Shown one piece after another: positions 16,498 to 24,912 of a stretch of DNA of 49,234 nt. Made by a program: the position numbers and the translations under genes. Below the pieces are notes generated by a model. That model was not told the DNA's origin, searched no databases, and saw nothing but the letters and a program-made list of their open reading frames with translations. This stretch comes from Streptomyces sp. WM6386 (GTDB taxonomy: Bacteria; Actinomycetota; Actinomycetes; Streptomycetales; Streptomycetaceae): contig NZ_JXTE01000065.1 of the NCBI RefSeq assembly GCF_000972385.1, forward strand, positions 1 to 49,234, given 5' to 3'. Positions within the stretch are counted from its first letter, which is position 1; each line of letters starts with the position of its first letter.

Positions 16498-17595
16498 CTA
16501 CTTGAGCTCGTCGGCGGTGAAGTACTCGTCCGATATCAGCACGTCGTAGTTGGACTTGTCGACGCTCGTCGGCTGGAGGAGGACGGCGGGGACGGGCTTG
16601 ACGCCGTTCTTGTAGGTCACGGAGTTGTCGATCGAGACCACGCGGTCGTTGAGTATCTCGTCGACCATGTTCGCGGCGGCGTCGGCGAGCCGGCGGACGT
16701 CCTTGTAGACGGTCTGCGACTGCCCGCCCGCGATGATCGACTTCACCGAGGCCAGTTCGGCGTCCTGGCCGGTGACGACGGGGAGGGGTTTGGCGTCGGT
16801 GCCGTAGCCGTCCAGGGTCAGCGCGGCCAGGACACCCCGGGAGATGCCGTCGTAGGGCGACAGGACCGCGTCGACCTTCCTGGCGCCGTAGGACCCGTTG
16901 AGGATGTCGGTCATGCGCTTCTGCGCGGTGGGCCCGTCCCAGCGCAGGGTGGTGATCTTTTCGAGCTCGGTCTGGCCGGACGGCACGATCAACTGCTTGC
17001 TGTCCAGGAACGGCTGCAGGAGCGCCATCGAACCGTCGAAGAAGTACTTGGTGTTGTTGTCGTCGGGGGAACCGGCGAACAGCTCGATGTTGAACGGGCC
17101 CTTGCCGTCCTCCAGACCGAGCTTCTCGATGATGAAGTGGGCCTGCATCCGGCCGACCATCTCGTTGTCGAAGGAGACGTAGTAGTCGACGTCCTTGGTG
17201 CCGAGGATGAGCCGGTCGTAGGCGATCACCGGAATCTCCGCGGCGGCCGCCTTCTTCAGCACGCCGTTCAGCGACGTGTTGTCGATGGCCGCGATGACCA
17301 GCGCGTCGACGCCCTGCTGGATCAGTTTCTCGATCTGGGAGACCTGGGCCTTGGGGTCGTCGTCGCCGTAGACCAGCTTGGACTTGTACTGCATGGCCTT
17401 CAGGCCCGCGACGAGGGTCTTGCCGTCGGTGAGCCAGCGCTCGGAGGCGCGGGTCGGCATGGCGATGCCGACGGTACCGCCCGCGGAACCGCCCCCCGAA
17501 GTGCCGCTGGTGCTGCCTTCGCTCTCCTTGCCGCAGGCGGACAGGGGGAAGGCGAGTAAAGCGGCTCCGGCGAGGACGGCTCTTCGATTGAGCAT
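16498..17595 (-). CDS. Sugar ABC-transporter substrate-binding lipoprotein (ChvE/XylF-like)
   Basis: A 365-residue lipoprotein whose signal peptide ends in a lipobox (PLSAC, Cys21), followed by a Ser/Gly linker. The mature part is a periplasmic-binding-protein type I fold: GIAMPTRASERWLTDGK, QGVDALVIAAIDNTSLNGVLKKA, PVIAYDRLI and DAVLSPYDGISRGVLAAL resemble ChvE-type multiple-monosaccharide binders. In other genomes such genes are followed by an ATPase (GguA-like) and a permease (GguB-like). Here a terminator follows at once, so the gene stands alone and must either borrow a transporter or act as a sensor. AGGAAC precedes the ATG. Confidence 0.88.
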   Translation of the reverse strand: MLNRRAVLAGAALLAFPLSACGKESEGSTSGTSGGGSAGGTVGIAMPTRASERWLTDGKTLVAGLKAMQYKSKLVYGDDDPKAQVSQIEKLIQQGVDALVIAAIDNTSLNGVLKKAAAAEIPVIAYDRLILGTKDVDYYVSFDNEMVGRMQAHFIIEKLGLEDGKGPFNIELFAGSPDDNNTKYFFDGSMALLQPFLDSKQLIVPSGQTELEKITTLRWDGPTAQKRMTDILNGSYGARKVDAVLSPYDGISRGVLAALTLDGYGTDAKPLPVVTGQDAELASVKSIIAGGQSQTVYKDVRRLADAAANMVDEILNDRVVSIDNSVTYKNGVKPVPAVLLQPTSVDKSNYDVLISDEYFTADELK

Positions 17596-17704
17596 GGTGA
17601 TTGTTCCTAGTTCTTCTCGTCGTTGAGGAGATGGCGAGTGATCAGCCGGCGGACCTCACTCAAGCCGTTCGAAATGTCGTCGCATGATCGGAATATTGGC
17701 GAGG

Positions 17705-17733
17705 ACAGTAAGGGGAGGTGCGCGAGGTGTCAA
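17705..17733 (-). promoter_or_regulatory. HrdB-type promoter of the sugar-binding lipoprotein gene
   Basis: On the minus strand TTGACA (17733-17728) is followed after 17 bases by TACTGT (17710-17705), close to the vegetative consensus. It would give a leader of about 100 bases before the ATG at 17595. Confidence 0.65.
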
Positions 17734-17896
17734 CGGTGTGAACAGGAACGGTTACAGAAAGGTGCGACCAGAGGGGATTGTGAGGGGATCAGGAGCCGTG
17801 GTGGGGGCCTGGTCGTTCACAGGAGTCACCAAAGCGTCGTCACTCCGATATGGACGACTGCCCCGCGCGAGGGCGCGCGGGCGCATACTAGGCACA

Positions 17897-18118
17897 ATGA
17901 CAAAGCCATCTGCACCGAAGCGTCACTTGCCCACCAGCCCCTTCAAGGCCCCGGTCGCACCACCGCTCAAGGAGTTCGCGGTGGGCGACCAGGTCACACA
18001 CGACATGTACGGTCTCGGCCGCGTGATCGGCATCGAGGACGGAATCGCGGCGTTCGTCGATTTCGGTTCGGTGCAGCAGCGGATCCTGAGCCCGTACACC
18101 AAGATGAGCAAGCTGTAG
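17897..18118 (+). CDS. Small CarD/KOW-like conserved protein
   Basis: A 73-residue protein. The basic, Pro-rich N terminus (about 24 residues) precedes a compact beta domain, FAVGDQVTHDMYGLGRVIGI, then a stretch ending in SPYTKMSKL. The GDxVxHxxxGxGxV pattern is that of the CarD/TRCF RNA-polymerase-interaction or SH3-like fold, so a nucleic-acid or polymerase link is possible but unproven. I believe it is widely conserved in Streptomyces. An ATACTA hexamer ends seven bases before the ATG and no ribosome-binding site is visible, which suggests a leaderless mRNA. Confidence 0.8.
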   Translation: MTKPSAPKRHLPTSPFKAPVAPPLKEFAVGDQVTHDMYGLGRVIGIEDGIAAFVDFGSVQQRILSPYTKMSKL

Positions 18119-18120
18119 GA

Positions 18121-18147
18121 CCGCGGTGCCCGGTCAGGGCACCGCGG
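18121..18147 (+). terminator. Terminator after the small CarD-like gene
   Basis: A perfect 11-bp stem (18121-18131 with 18137-18147) with a five-base loop begins two bases after the TAG stop and is followed by CTCTCTT. Confidence 0.82.
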
Positions 18148-18190
18148 CTCTCTTCATGGCTCTGCACCGAACGGAACATCTCTCATCGAC

Positions 18191-18334
18191 GTGAATTCGC
18201 TGTTCTCCGCCCCGGAAGGGACGCCCAGCTCCGCCGCCGCGGCATCGCCGCCCCCGGCGACCAACCCCTTCCAAGCCCCGGACTTCGGGGAAGACGAGAC
18301 CTTCCCGATCGAGGACGCACAGACCTCCTCTTGA
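18191..18334 (+). CDS. Possible 47-residue acidic small protein
   Basis: A GTG at 18191 opens a frame of 47 codons ending TGA at 18334. The product is Ala/Pro-rich in its first half and acidic in its second (FGEDETFPIEDAQTSS), with high GC3. It sits in a 455-base gap between the CarD-like gene's terminator and the xylanase promoter. The ribosome-binding site is weak (CGGAAC). It is in the same frame as the gene upstream, with only the TAG and the terminator between. It could be a real small protein or a chance frame. Confidence 0.3.
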   Translation: MNSLFSAPEGTPSSAAAASPPPATNPFQAPDFGEDETFPIEDAQTSS

Positions 18335-18482
18335 TCGGAAAATCCTCGAAACATTCGTAAAGTCGAAGCCCTGCCTTGATCTTGCCCAGGCAGGCACTGT
18401 CGATCAACCTCGGTGCAACTCCTCAAACAGGGGCACTGAGCAGGCAAGACAGTCGTGCCAGCCTTCCTCTCCTCGCTCGAAC

Positions 18483-18512
18483 GTTTCGAAACAATTACCG
18501 AAACTATTGACA
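18483..18512 (+). promoter_or_regulatory. Xylanase control region: CGAAAC elements and TTGACA
   Basis: A perfect 10-base palindrome GTTTCGAAAC (18483-18492) is followed by a further CGAAAC at 18499-18504 and then TTGACA at 18507-18512. A similar CGAAAC lies farther upstream near 18347. CGAAA-type repeats are the usual operator signature upstream of Streptomyces xylanase genes. Placed around the -35 element, they would let a repressor block the promoter. The -10 element is not clear. Confidence 0.6.
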
Positions 18513-18573
18513 GTTGTCAGGGTCACTCCAAAGCTGTCGACGACCGAGCTACTCGACGAGAGGAAGCAGGCAC

Positions 18574-19254
18574 ATGAACGACGCACCCGCACCCATGAGC
18601 CGCAGGACGTTCGTCAGCGGAGTCGGTACCACCGCGCTGGCGGTCGCGACCGGAGTGGCCCTGCCCGGGACCGCTCACGCGGACACGGTGATCACCACGA
18701 ACCAGACCGGGACGAACAACGGGTACTACTACTCGTTCTGGACCGACGCACCGGGGACCGTCTCCATGACGCTGGCTTCCGGTGGGAACTACCGCACCTC
18801 ATGGAGCAACACCGGCAACTTCGTCGCGGGAAAGGGATGGAGCAACGGCAGTCGCAGGACCGTCAGCTACTCGGGGTCCTTCAACCCGTCCGGCAACGCC
18901 TACCTGTGCCTCTACGGCTGGACGTCGAACCCGCTCGTCGAGTACTACATCGTCGACAGCTGGGGGACCTACCGGCCGACGGGGACGTACAAGGGCAGCG
19001 TCACCAGCGACGGTGGCACGTACGACATCTACCAGACCACCCGGTACAACGCCCCGTCCGTCGAAGGCACCCGCACCTTCAACCAGTACTGGAGCGTCCG
19101 GCAGTCCAAGCGGACGGGTGGCTCCATCACCACCGGGAACCACTTCGACGCGTGGGGCCGCGCCGGGATGACCCTCGGCAGCTTCCGCTACTACATGATC
19201 ATGGCGACCGAGGGCTACCGCAGCAGCGGCAACTCCAACATCACGGTGGCCTGA
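18574..19254 (+). CDS. GH11 endo-1,4-beta-xylanase, Tat-exported, no binding module
   Basis: A 226-residue secreted GH11 xylanase. The signal peptide has a twin-arginine motif (MSRRTFVSG, residues 8-16) and a cleavage-like AHA at about 34-36. The jelly-roll carries the catalytic pair: Glu123 in [12 protein letters not shown] (nucleophile) and Glu213 in [10 protein letters not shown] (acid/base). It ends right after the catalytic domain, so it lacks the carbohydrate-binding module of XlnB and resembles XlnC, known to use Tat. GAGAGGAAG precedes the ATG. It is translationally coupled to a CE4 deacetylase, forming a two-gene xylan-degrading operon. Confidence 0.95.
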   Translation: MNDAPAPMSRRTFVSGVGTTALAVATGVALPGTAHADTVITTNQTGTNNGYYYSFWTDAPGTVSMTLASGGNYRTSWSNTGNFVAGKGWSNGSRRTVSYSGSFNPSGNAYLCLYGWTSNPLVEYYIVDSWGTYRPTGTYKGSVTSDGGTYDIYQTTRYNAPSVEGTRTFNQYWSVRQSKRTGGSITTGNHFDAWGRAGMTLGSFRYYMIMATEGYRSSGNSNITVA

Positions 19255-19928
19255 TGAGGACCCGGGCGCACCTACCGTTGCTGGCCGCCGCCGCTCTGGC
19301 CGCCGCAGGCACCCTCACCGTCCCCACCGCCGCCTCCGCGCAGACCACCGCCTGCGCCGGATACGTCGGACTCACCTTCGACGACGGCCCGGGCAGTGGC
19401 ACCACCGCCCTGCTCAACTCCCTGAAGCAGAACGGCCTCAGGGCCACCATGTTCAACCAGGGCCAGTACGCCGCCGCCTCCCCGGCTCTGGTCAGGGCAC
19501 AGGTCAGCGCGGGGATGTGGGTCGGCAACCACAGCTACACGCACCCGCATCTGACCCAGCAGAGCCAGGCCACGATCGACTCGGAGATCTCCCGCACCCA
19601 GCAGGCGATCGCGAACGCGGGCGGTGGCACACCGAGGCTGTTCCGGCCGCCGTACGGCGAGACCAACGCGACGGTGAAGGCCGTAGCGGCCAGGTACGGG
19701 CTGACCGAGATCATCTGGAACGTCGACTCGCAGGACTGGAACAACGCCAGTACCGACGCGATCGTCGCGGCGGCCGGCCGGCTCACCAACGGGCAGGTCA
19801 TCCTCATGCACGACTGGCCCGCCAACACCCGCGCGGCGATCCCGCGCATCGCCCAGACCCTGGCCGCCAAGGGGCTGTGCTCGGGGATGATCTCCCCCAC
19901 GACCGGCCGCGCCGTGGCCCCGGGCTGA
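19254..19928 (+). CDS. Secreted CE4 polysaccharide deacetylase (acetylxylan esterase-like)
   Basis: A 224-residue secreted CE4 enzyme. The signal peptide covers about 29 residues. The five CE4 motifs are present: TFDDGP (Asp43 base, Asp44 metal), HSYTH (metal His93 and His97), RPPYG (Arg131), DSQDW and ILMHDW (His186). Its ATG overlaps the xylanase stop by one base (TGATG), so translation is coupled. The xlnB-axeA operon of S. lividans has the same order, hence it most likely removes acetyl groups from xylan. Like its partner it lacks a binding module. A chitin or peptidoglycan substrate is possible but less likely here. Confidence 0.93.
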   Translation: MRTRAHLPLLAAAALAAAGTLTVPTAASAQTTACAGYVGLTFDDGPGSGTTALLNSLKQNGLRATMFNQGQYAAASPALVRAQVSAGMWVGNHSYTHPHLTQQSQATIDSEISRTQQAIANAGGGTPRLFRPPYGETNATVKAVAARYGLTEIIWNVDSQDWNNASTDAIVAAAGRLTNGQVILMHDWPANTRAAIPRIAQTLAAKGLCSGMISPTTGRAVAPG

Positions 19929-20049
19929 CATCCCGACCGGGCGACAGCTGACCGCCGTACGCGGGAATGTCGTATCCTCACCGCACCTGCCGTGCCCGTG
20001 ACCTGGGGGGTTCCAGGGTCGGCGGCCGGCTCGAAGCTAATGGGGATCC

Positions 20050-20814
20050 ATGCGTGCAGCAGTCATGGGCGCCGCTCTCGGCGGCGCCCTCCTCCTTGCC
20101 GGTTCCGCGCTCACCGCGCCGGTCGCGTACGCGGCCGAGACGGGTGTGGTGATCGAGAAGGTGTCGGTGAACGGTGGCAAGTCCATCGTCTTCGGTACGT
20201 CCCGCACGGAGTCGTTCACGATCGCGGTGACCGTCTCCGACGACTCCGGCATCAGCAAGGATCTCGCGTTCCTGCAGATCGACCGCGAGAAGGGGGACGA
20301 CTACTGGTCGTTCCACGGCGAGCCCACGTGCACCGCCACCAGCTCCACGACGTCGAACTGCAAGCTCGTCGTCAAGCTGGAGAAGGACATCGACCTGCCC
20401 CGCAACACCCTCGCGGGACCCTGGGACGTGTACGTCCAGTTCCAGGCCAAGGACGGTGACTACTACGGGGGCGTCTACCAGACCCACCCCGTGAAGCGGC
20501 GTTCCACGCTCGGTGTCGACGCCTCGCCCGAGCCCGTCACCAAGGGCAGGACGATCACGGTCACGGGCAAGCTGGCCCGCGCGAACTGGGACAAGTACGT
20601 GTACGCCGGCTACACCTCGCAGCCGGTCAAGCTGCAGTTCCGGCCGAAGAACAGTGCCACGTACACCACGGTCAAGACCGTGACGAGCGACAGTACCGGC
20701 AAGCTGAGGACGACCGTCAAGGCCGCCCAGGACGGCTACTGGCGCTGGAGCTTCAGCGGCACCACCACGACCGCCGCGGTCAAGGCCAGCGGCGACTTCG
20801 TCGACGTGCGCTGA
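20050..20814 (+). CDS. Secreted two-domain beta-sandwich protein of unknown function
   Basis: A 254-residue exported protein. The signal peptide (MRAAVMGAALGGALLLAGSAL..) ends near AYA, residue 28. The mature part seems to hold two beta-rich, Ig-like domains. The first (about 30-155) has a Cys pair in GEPTCTATSSTTSNCKLVV and a GPWDVYVQFQAKDGDYYGG stretch. The second (about 158-254) has the GKLARANW..QPVKLQFRPKNSATYTTVKTV pattern seen in bacterial adhesion and cell-wall domains. No enzyme motif is visible. I recognise it only as a Streptomyces secreted family. A strong terminator follows at once. Confidence 0.82.
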   Translation: MRAAVMGAALGGALLLAGSALTAPVAYAAETGVVIEKVSVNGGKSIVFGTSRTESFTIAVTVSDDSGISKDLAFLQIDREKGDDYWSFHGEPTCTATSSTTSNCKLVVKLEKDIDLPRNTLAGPWDVYVQFQAKDGDYYGGVYQTHPVKRRSTLGVDASPEPVTKGRTITVTGKLARANWDKYVYAGYTSQPVKLQFRPKNSATYTTVKTVTSDSTGKLRTTVKAAQDGYWRWSFSGTTTTAAVKASGDFVDVR

Positions 20815-20832
20815 CCGTATCCCGTACGGCCG

Positions 20833-20870
20833 AGGGCCGGTTCGCAGGTCAAGGCCTGCGAACCGGCCCT
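20833..20870. terminator. Terminator between secreted protein and aminotransferase genes
   Basis: A perfect 16-bp stem (20833-20848 with 20855-20870) with a six-base loop lies between two convergent genes, 10 bases before the stop of the minus-strand gene. Confidence 0.88.
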
Positions 20871-20880
20871 TGCCGTGGGC

Positions 20881-22119
20881 TCACTGGCCCAGCGGTGCCG
20901 GCGGTGTCGTGTCCGGGACGGCCCTTGGGGGTGCCGGGGTCGGTGGGTGGGCTGTTTTCGTGCGTTCCTTGGTGAGGGCTTTCGTGATCTTGCGGGCCAG
21001 CAGGGGGTCTGCCGGGAGGACGTGGGAGGCGAACCAGCGGGCTGCGGTGGGGTCGGGGGACGGATCGGTGAACTCTGCTCCCGCGTAGTCGTCCAGGGGT
21101 GGGTCGTAGATGTAGCCGGCGACGATTCCGTGGGTGACCAGGCGTCCCACCAGGGCGTCGCGGTCCTCGACCAGCAGGGGGACTCGGAACAGGGGCAGGG
21201 GGCCGTTGTGGGCCGCCCGGTCGTTCAGGGCCGGGGAGGCCCAGGGGGTGCCCGACAGCAGGGTGACACCCTCTCTGCGGCGGGAGAGGTTCTCGTCCAG
21301 CAGGTTCATCCGCAGGTTCAGGCCCGCCCGCACCAGCCGTCCGTGACGGGCGCGGTAGTCGTGCAGGTCCACGCGGATCCAGGGGTCGTACGGCAGCAGG
21401 CTCGGCGCCTCGCGGGCACAGAGCGACAGCCTCGGTGCGTGCAGGGACATCCGGAAGGCGTCGCGTTCCAGGAGGCCCAGGCGTTGCATGGTGCGCCAGG
21501 TGGGGCGTACGAGATGCAGCGCGCGGACCGTCGAACGGGCCAGCGGGCGCAGGGCCGTCGACAGGTCCGCCGTCAGCCTCGCCGGTGTCAGCAGGTCGTC
21601 TCGCAGGAGCTCCAGCTCCCTGCGCGCACGCGCGTCCTCGACCGCCAGGAAGCCGCCCGCCATCCCCGCCACGTGCTTGGAGAGACTGAAGGCGGCCGCC
21701 TTGCCGAACGTCCCGATCGGCTGCCCGTCCACGTGCGTGCCGATCGCATGCGCCGCGTCCTCGATCAGCGGAATACCCAACTGCTCGCAACGGTCGCGCA
21801 GTTCGACGATCCGGTCCGGCATCCCGTACAGGCTCGTGGTCAGCACCGCGTCCACACCGCGCCAGGTGGACTCCGGTACGGCCCCCGGGTCGATGTTGCC
21901 GTCCCACGGCGACACCGGGGCCTGCACCGGGCGCAGGCCGGCCGCGAGGACGACGAAGAGGATCACGTCGTCGTTCACCGGGGACATCAGGACCCGGCCG
22001 CCCGGGCGGCACCAGCGCCGCAGGGCCAGGTAGAGGGCCAGTCGCGCCGAGGGCGTGTAGACGCATTCCCGTCCGAGCCGCCGTGTCATCGTCGCGGCGA
22101 GCCGCGATCCGTACGGCAT
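20881..22119 (-). CDS. DegT/DnrJ/EryC1-type aminotransferase-like protein
   Basis: About 412 residues from the ATG at 22119, which follows GAAGAGGTG; an upstream in-frame TTG is less likely. The PLP-dependent type I fold is visible: SARLALYLALRRWCRPGGRVLMSPVN, IPLIEDAAHAIGTHVDGQPIGTFG with the PLP-binding Asp, and AAFSLSKHVAGMAGGF with the candidate Schiff-base Lys. This group aminates sugars or shapes sugar nucleotides for glycans and antibiotics. The C-terminal 30 residues are Pro/Thr-rich. It lies 112 bp behind a CelD-like acyltransferase on the same strand, so the pair probably modifies a glycan or small molecule. The substrate is not readable. Confidence 0.82.
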   Translation of the reverse strand: MPYGSRLAATMTRRLGRECVYTPSARLALYLALRRWCRPGGRVLMSPVNDDVILFVVLAAGLRPVQAPVSPWDGNIDPGAVPESTWRGVDAVLTTSLYGMPDRIVELRDRCEQLGIPLIEDAAHAIGTHVDGQPIGTFGKAAAFSLSKHVAGMAGGFLAVEDARARRELELLRDDLLTPARLTADLSTALRPLARSTVRALHLVRPTWRTMQRLGLLERDAFRMSLHAPRLSLCAREAPSLLPYDPWIRVDLHDYRARHGRLVRAGLNLRMNLLDENLSRRREGVTLLSGTPWASPALNDRAAHNGPLPLFRVPLLVEDRDALVGRLVTHGIVAGYIYDPPLDDYAGAEFTDPSPDPTAARWFASHVLPADPLLARKITKALTKERTKTAHPPTPAPPRAVPDTTPPAPLGQ

Positions 22120-22231
22120 CGTCACCTCTTCCAGCAAGGAGTGATGAAGGGGTCGGAGCCCCGCGAAAGGGATCTCCGAAGGGGCATCCGGGAGCGCGGT
22201 ACGCCCTCGAATGCCGTGCCGGACGACCGGC

Positions 22232-23341
22232 TCAGCGCGTCTTCGCGCGCACAGCGCCGACCGTCTTCAGCAGACGGTCCGCCGGCTCCCGCAGCCGCGG
22301 ATGCGCCAGAACCGTGTTCCGCAGGCCCCGGACCGGTCTGCGCCACAGCCGGTGGGTCGCGGCGACCGGGTGGGGCCGGTACGCGAAGCCCTCACCGACA
22401 CGCAGTTCACGGGTCTTGAGCCAGTCCTTGTACTCCTTGTCGCCGCGCCCCAGGTCCATCACCCGTACGCCCTGCCGGCCCGCCGCCTCCGCCATGCGCA
22501 GATGCATGATCAACCCAGGCGAGTAGTAACGGAGTTCGGGGTCGTACGCCGTGAACCAGGCCGCGAACACGGTGCGCGAGGTGGGGCCGAAGTGGGCCGC
22601 GACCGGGCGGTCACCGGCGTAGACGACCGACAGGACGCCGGTGAAGTGCTCCTCGCGCACCTGGAAGAAGTGGTCGGTGAGAGCGACGATCCAGGGGCGG
22701 GCGAAGCGGTCCATACGGCCCGTGCGGCGGTACTGGGCCGACTTCCACCGCATCAGCTGCCGCAGCATTCCCGGGTCCCGCTCGTCGAAGACGAACCGCA
22801 TCTCACCGAGGTCGCGGGCCAGCCGGCGTTCCTTCTTCAGGACCGTCTTGGCCAGGCCCGGATAGGAGCCGCGCAGCCACTCCGCGTACGTACCCTCGGC
22901 GGCCTTCAGATCGACGACCGGGGAGGCGAACGTCCCGGTGACAAACCGGCCGAGAGGTTTCTGCTCGTCGATCAGGTGGTCGAACTCGAAGACCGAGAGA
23001 CCGCAGGCCCGCAGCAGCTCCCCCGTGTCCCAGGTGACTCCGGGGCGGTGGACCAGCGCCTGACAGTCCGAGAGGCCGAGACCGATGGCCCGGCCGACAC
23101 CGAAGGCGTTGCGTTCGTACGGGAAGAAGCCGACGGGCTCCCCGTGCTCGTGCAGGACCGCCACCCGGGCCCCGCCGCGGTACGTTCCGACCCCGGCCGC
23201 GAACTCCGGTGCCAGGAACGGGTTTCCGAAGTCGGGCGACTCGTCCGTCACCCGGTGCCAGGCCCCGCGGAGCTCTCCGCCCAGCTCCTCGGGTCTGTGG
23301 ATCGTGATCCGGTTTCTCATGGAGTTGCTCATGGATCGCAT
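22232..23341 (-). CDS. CelD/BcsL-like (FemAB-related) GNAT acyltransferase
   Basis: A 369-residue protein with the double GNAT fold of the CelD/BcsL and FemAB-related group (Acetyltransf_6). The typical second-half pattern is there: LRQLMRWKSAQYRRTGRMDRFARPWIVALTDHFF, then VLSVVYAGDRPVAAHFG and YDPELRYYSPGLIMHLRMAEAAGRQGVRVMDLGRGDKEYKDWLKT. Such proteins acylate exopolysaccharide sugars or amino groups. GGGGGAG precedes the ATG at 23341; two further in-frame ATGs follow within nine codons. It is the first gene of a likely two-gene operon with the DegT-type aminotransferase, suggesting an amino sugar that is then acylated. Confidence 0.85.
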   Translation of the reverse strand: MRSMSNSMRNRITIHRPEELGGELRGAWHRVTDESPDFGNPFLAPEFAAGVGTYRGGARVAVLHEHGEPVGFFPYERNAFGVGRAIGLGLSDCQALVHRPGVTWDTGELLRACGLSVFEFDHLIDEQKPLGRFVTGTFASPVVDLKAAEGTYAEWLRGSYPGLAKTVLKKERRLARDLGEMRFVFDERDPGMLRQLMRWKSAQYRRTGRMDRFARPWIVALTDHFFQVREEHFTGVLSVVYAGDRPVAAHFGPTSRTVFAAWFTAYDPELRYYSPGLIMHLRMAEAAGRQGVRVMDLGRGDKEYKDWLKTRELRVGEGFAYRPHPVAATHRLWRRPVRGLRNTVLAHPRLREPADRLLKTVGAVRAKTR

Positions 23342-23461
23342 GGGCGACCGCTCCCCCCAGTTCCCCCTATGACGCGTCTACCGCGTCCTGCCACGCGCAC
23401 AGTGTGCGGTGAGGCTCAAACGTCGCGAAACAGTACGCAGACTGTCAAGAGTGCCTGTCGT

Positions 23462-23492
23462 AACGGAACCGTACGGAGTGGGAGGTTCCGTT
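23462..23492. promoter_or_regulatory. Inverted repeat upstream of the SEFIR gene
   Basis: AACGGAACC (23462-23470) is inverted perfectly at 23484-23492 with a 13-base spacer. It lies between two divergent genes, 117 bases before the SEFIR start. It could be an operator or a hairpin; nothing decides. Confidence 0.4.
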
Positions 23493-23608
23493 CCTCGTCC
23501 GTCCTTACGGCCCGTGGGCGGTGTGAAGGCTGGTTGAAAGGCAGCCGACACCCTGCCCGGGGATCTACATTGACCCCATATGCCTGCCGGTCCGGGGGGA
23601 CACCGCCG

Positions 23609-24889
23609 ATGTCTGACGTTCGCGTGCTCATCTCGTACTCGCACGACAGTGAGGGACACCAGAAAGCGGTGCTGGCCCTCACCAACCGGCTGCGCGAGGC
23701 CGGTGTCGACGCCTGGATCGACCAGTTCGAGGAGCACCGGCCGCCCGGCTCATGGCCGACCTGGATGCGGCGGGAGCTGGACAAGGCCGACTTCGTGCTG
23801 GTCGTGGTGACGGCGAACTACCGGGAGCGGTTCGACGGGGAGTCTCCGCTGGGGGTCGGGTCCGGCGTCCGGTGGGAGGGGACATGGATCACGGCGGACC
23901 TGTATCACGGACGGCAGGACAAGGCGAAGTTCCTGCCCGTGGTCCTCCGGCGGGAGGACCAGTGGCTGATCCCGACACCGCTGAATCTGACCACCTCGTA
24001 CGTGATCGGCGAGGGCGAGGACGCCGACTTCTGGAAGCTCGTACGAGTCCTGCACGCCAGCCCCGCCGCCGTTCCCGCCGCCCTCGGTTCCCTGTCCTCC
24101 GCAGCCGACTCCCCCGGCCAGTTCAAGGATGTCACCTCGCCCCCGGAGATCGCGGCGGCACTCGCCAAGGCGCGGGAGGGAAACGTGGAGGACGCCCTGC
24201 GCCAGCTCCGGCACGCCTGCGCCCGGCTGCACGGGGAACAACAGGCCCAGGCCGTATACCTTTTCGGGGTTCTCAGCCACCGACTCGGCGACATGGGCCA
24301 GGCGTTGGAGTCCTTCCAGTGGGTGCTCGACAACACGCACCACGCCGATCTGCGCGTGTGCTCCCTGGGTTTGAAGGACATCGTGTCCGCGGAATGGAAC
24401 ACGCACTACGGCGAGCACGGACCCGTGGCCGCCGCTCACAGCTGGCTGAACCTCCTGCGCCGGAAATGGAAGGCGGCCGAGGTCTGGAAGAGACTCGACG
24501 ACAACCTCAGGCTGGCGCTCGCCCAGGACTGGATCATCGCCAACGCGGAGCACCCCGTGGTCCAGGGAGAGGACCGGGACCTGCTGGCGAGGGCCCTGGC
24601 CCAGCCGAAGCCGAGTCGTGAACTAGCCAAGCCGATGCTGGACGGCAGGATCGAGGCGCTGCGCGGTCACTACGCCGGGTGGGATCCGGACACCTGGGCC
24701 GCCCCCGGACCACCTCGGCGCGTCGGCCTCGACTACGAGATCGTGGTACTGGCTCCGGCCGACGAGTCCACGCAGGGTTTCCCGTTGCTGATGAGAAGGG
24801 TGGGCCGTGAATGGCTGGTGGCCAACTTCCAGTCGGCCTACGTGATTCCGGGCTGGCCGCCGCGGCAGGAAGAGATACCGGGACCGTGA
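23609..24889 (+). CDS. SEFIR (TIR-like) domain protein with helical repeat region
   Basis: A 426-residue protein. Residues 1-135 form a SEFIR domain, the bacterial relative of TIR and IL-17R domains: VRVLISYSHDSEGHQKAVLALTNRLREAG, the DAWIDQFEE box, then MRRELDKADFVLVVVTANY. Residues about 180-330 look alpha-helical and TPR-like (KAREGNVEDALRQLRHACARL, then RLGDMGQALESFQWVLDN). The C-terminal part has no recognised motif (VGLDYEIVVLAPADESTQGFPLL). No transmembrane segment is seen. It ends 23 bases before the BELL-like gene, so the three genes are probably one operon. SEFIR/TIR domains in bacteria often act as NAD-consuming or oligomerising parts of immune systems; activity here is unknown. 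Confidence 0.87.
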   Translation: MSDVRVLISYSHDSEGHQKAVLALTNRLREAGVDAWIDQFEEHRPPGSWPTWMRRELDKADFVLVVVTANYRERFDGESPLGVGSGVRWEGTWITADLYHGRQDKAKFLPVVLRREDQWLIPTPLNLTTSYVIGEGEDADFWKLVRVLHASPAAVPAALGSLSSAADSPGQFKDVTSPPEIAAALAKAREGNVEDALRQLRHACARLHGEQQAQAVYLFGVLSHRLGDMGQALESFQWVLDNTHHADLRVCSLGLKDIVSAEWNTHYGEHGPVAAAHSWLNLLRRKWKAAEVWKRLDDNLRLALAQDWIIANAEHPVVQGEDRDLLARALAQPKPSRELAKPMLDGRIEALRGHYAGWDPDTWAAPGPPRRVGLDYEIVVLAPADESTQGFPLLMRRVGREWLVANFQSAYVIPGWPPRQEEIPGP

Positions 24890-24912
24890 GACAGAACGCC
24901 GGGGGACATGAG

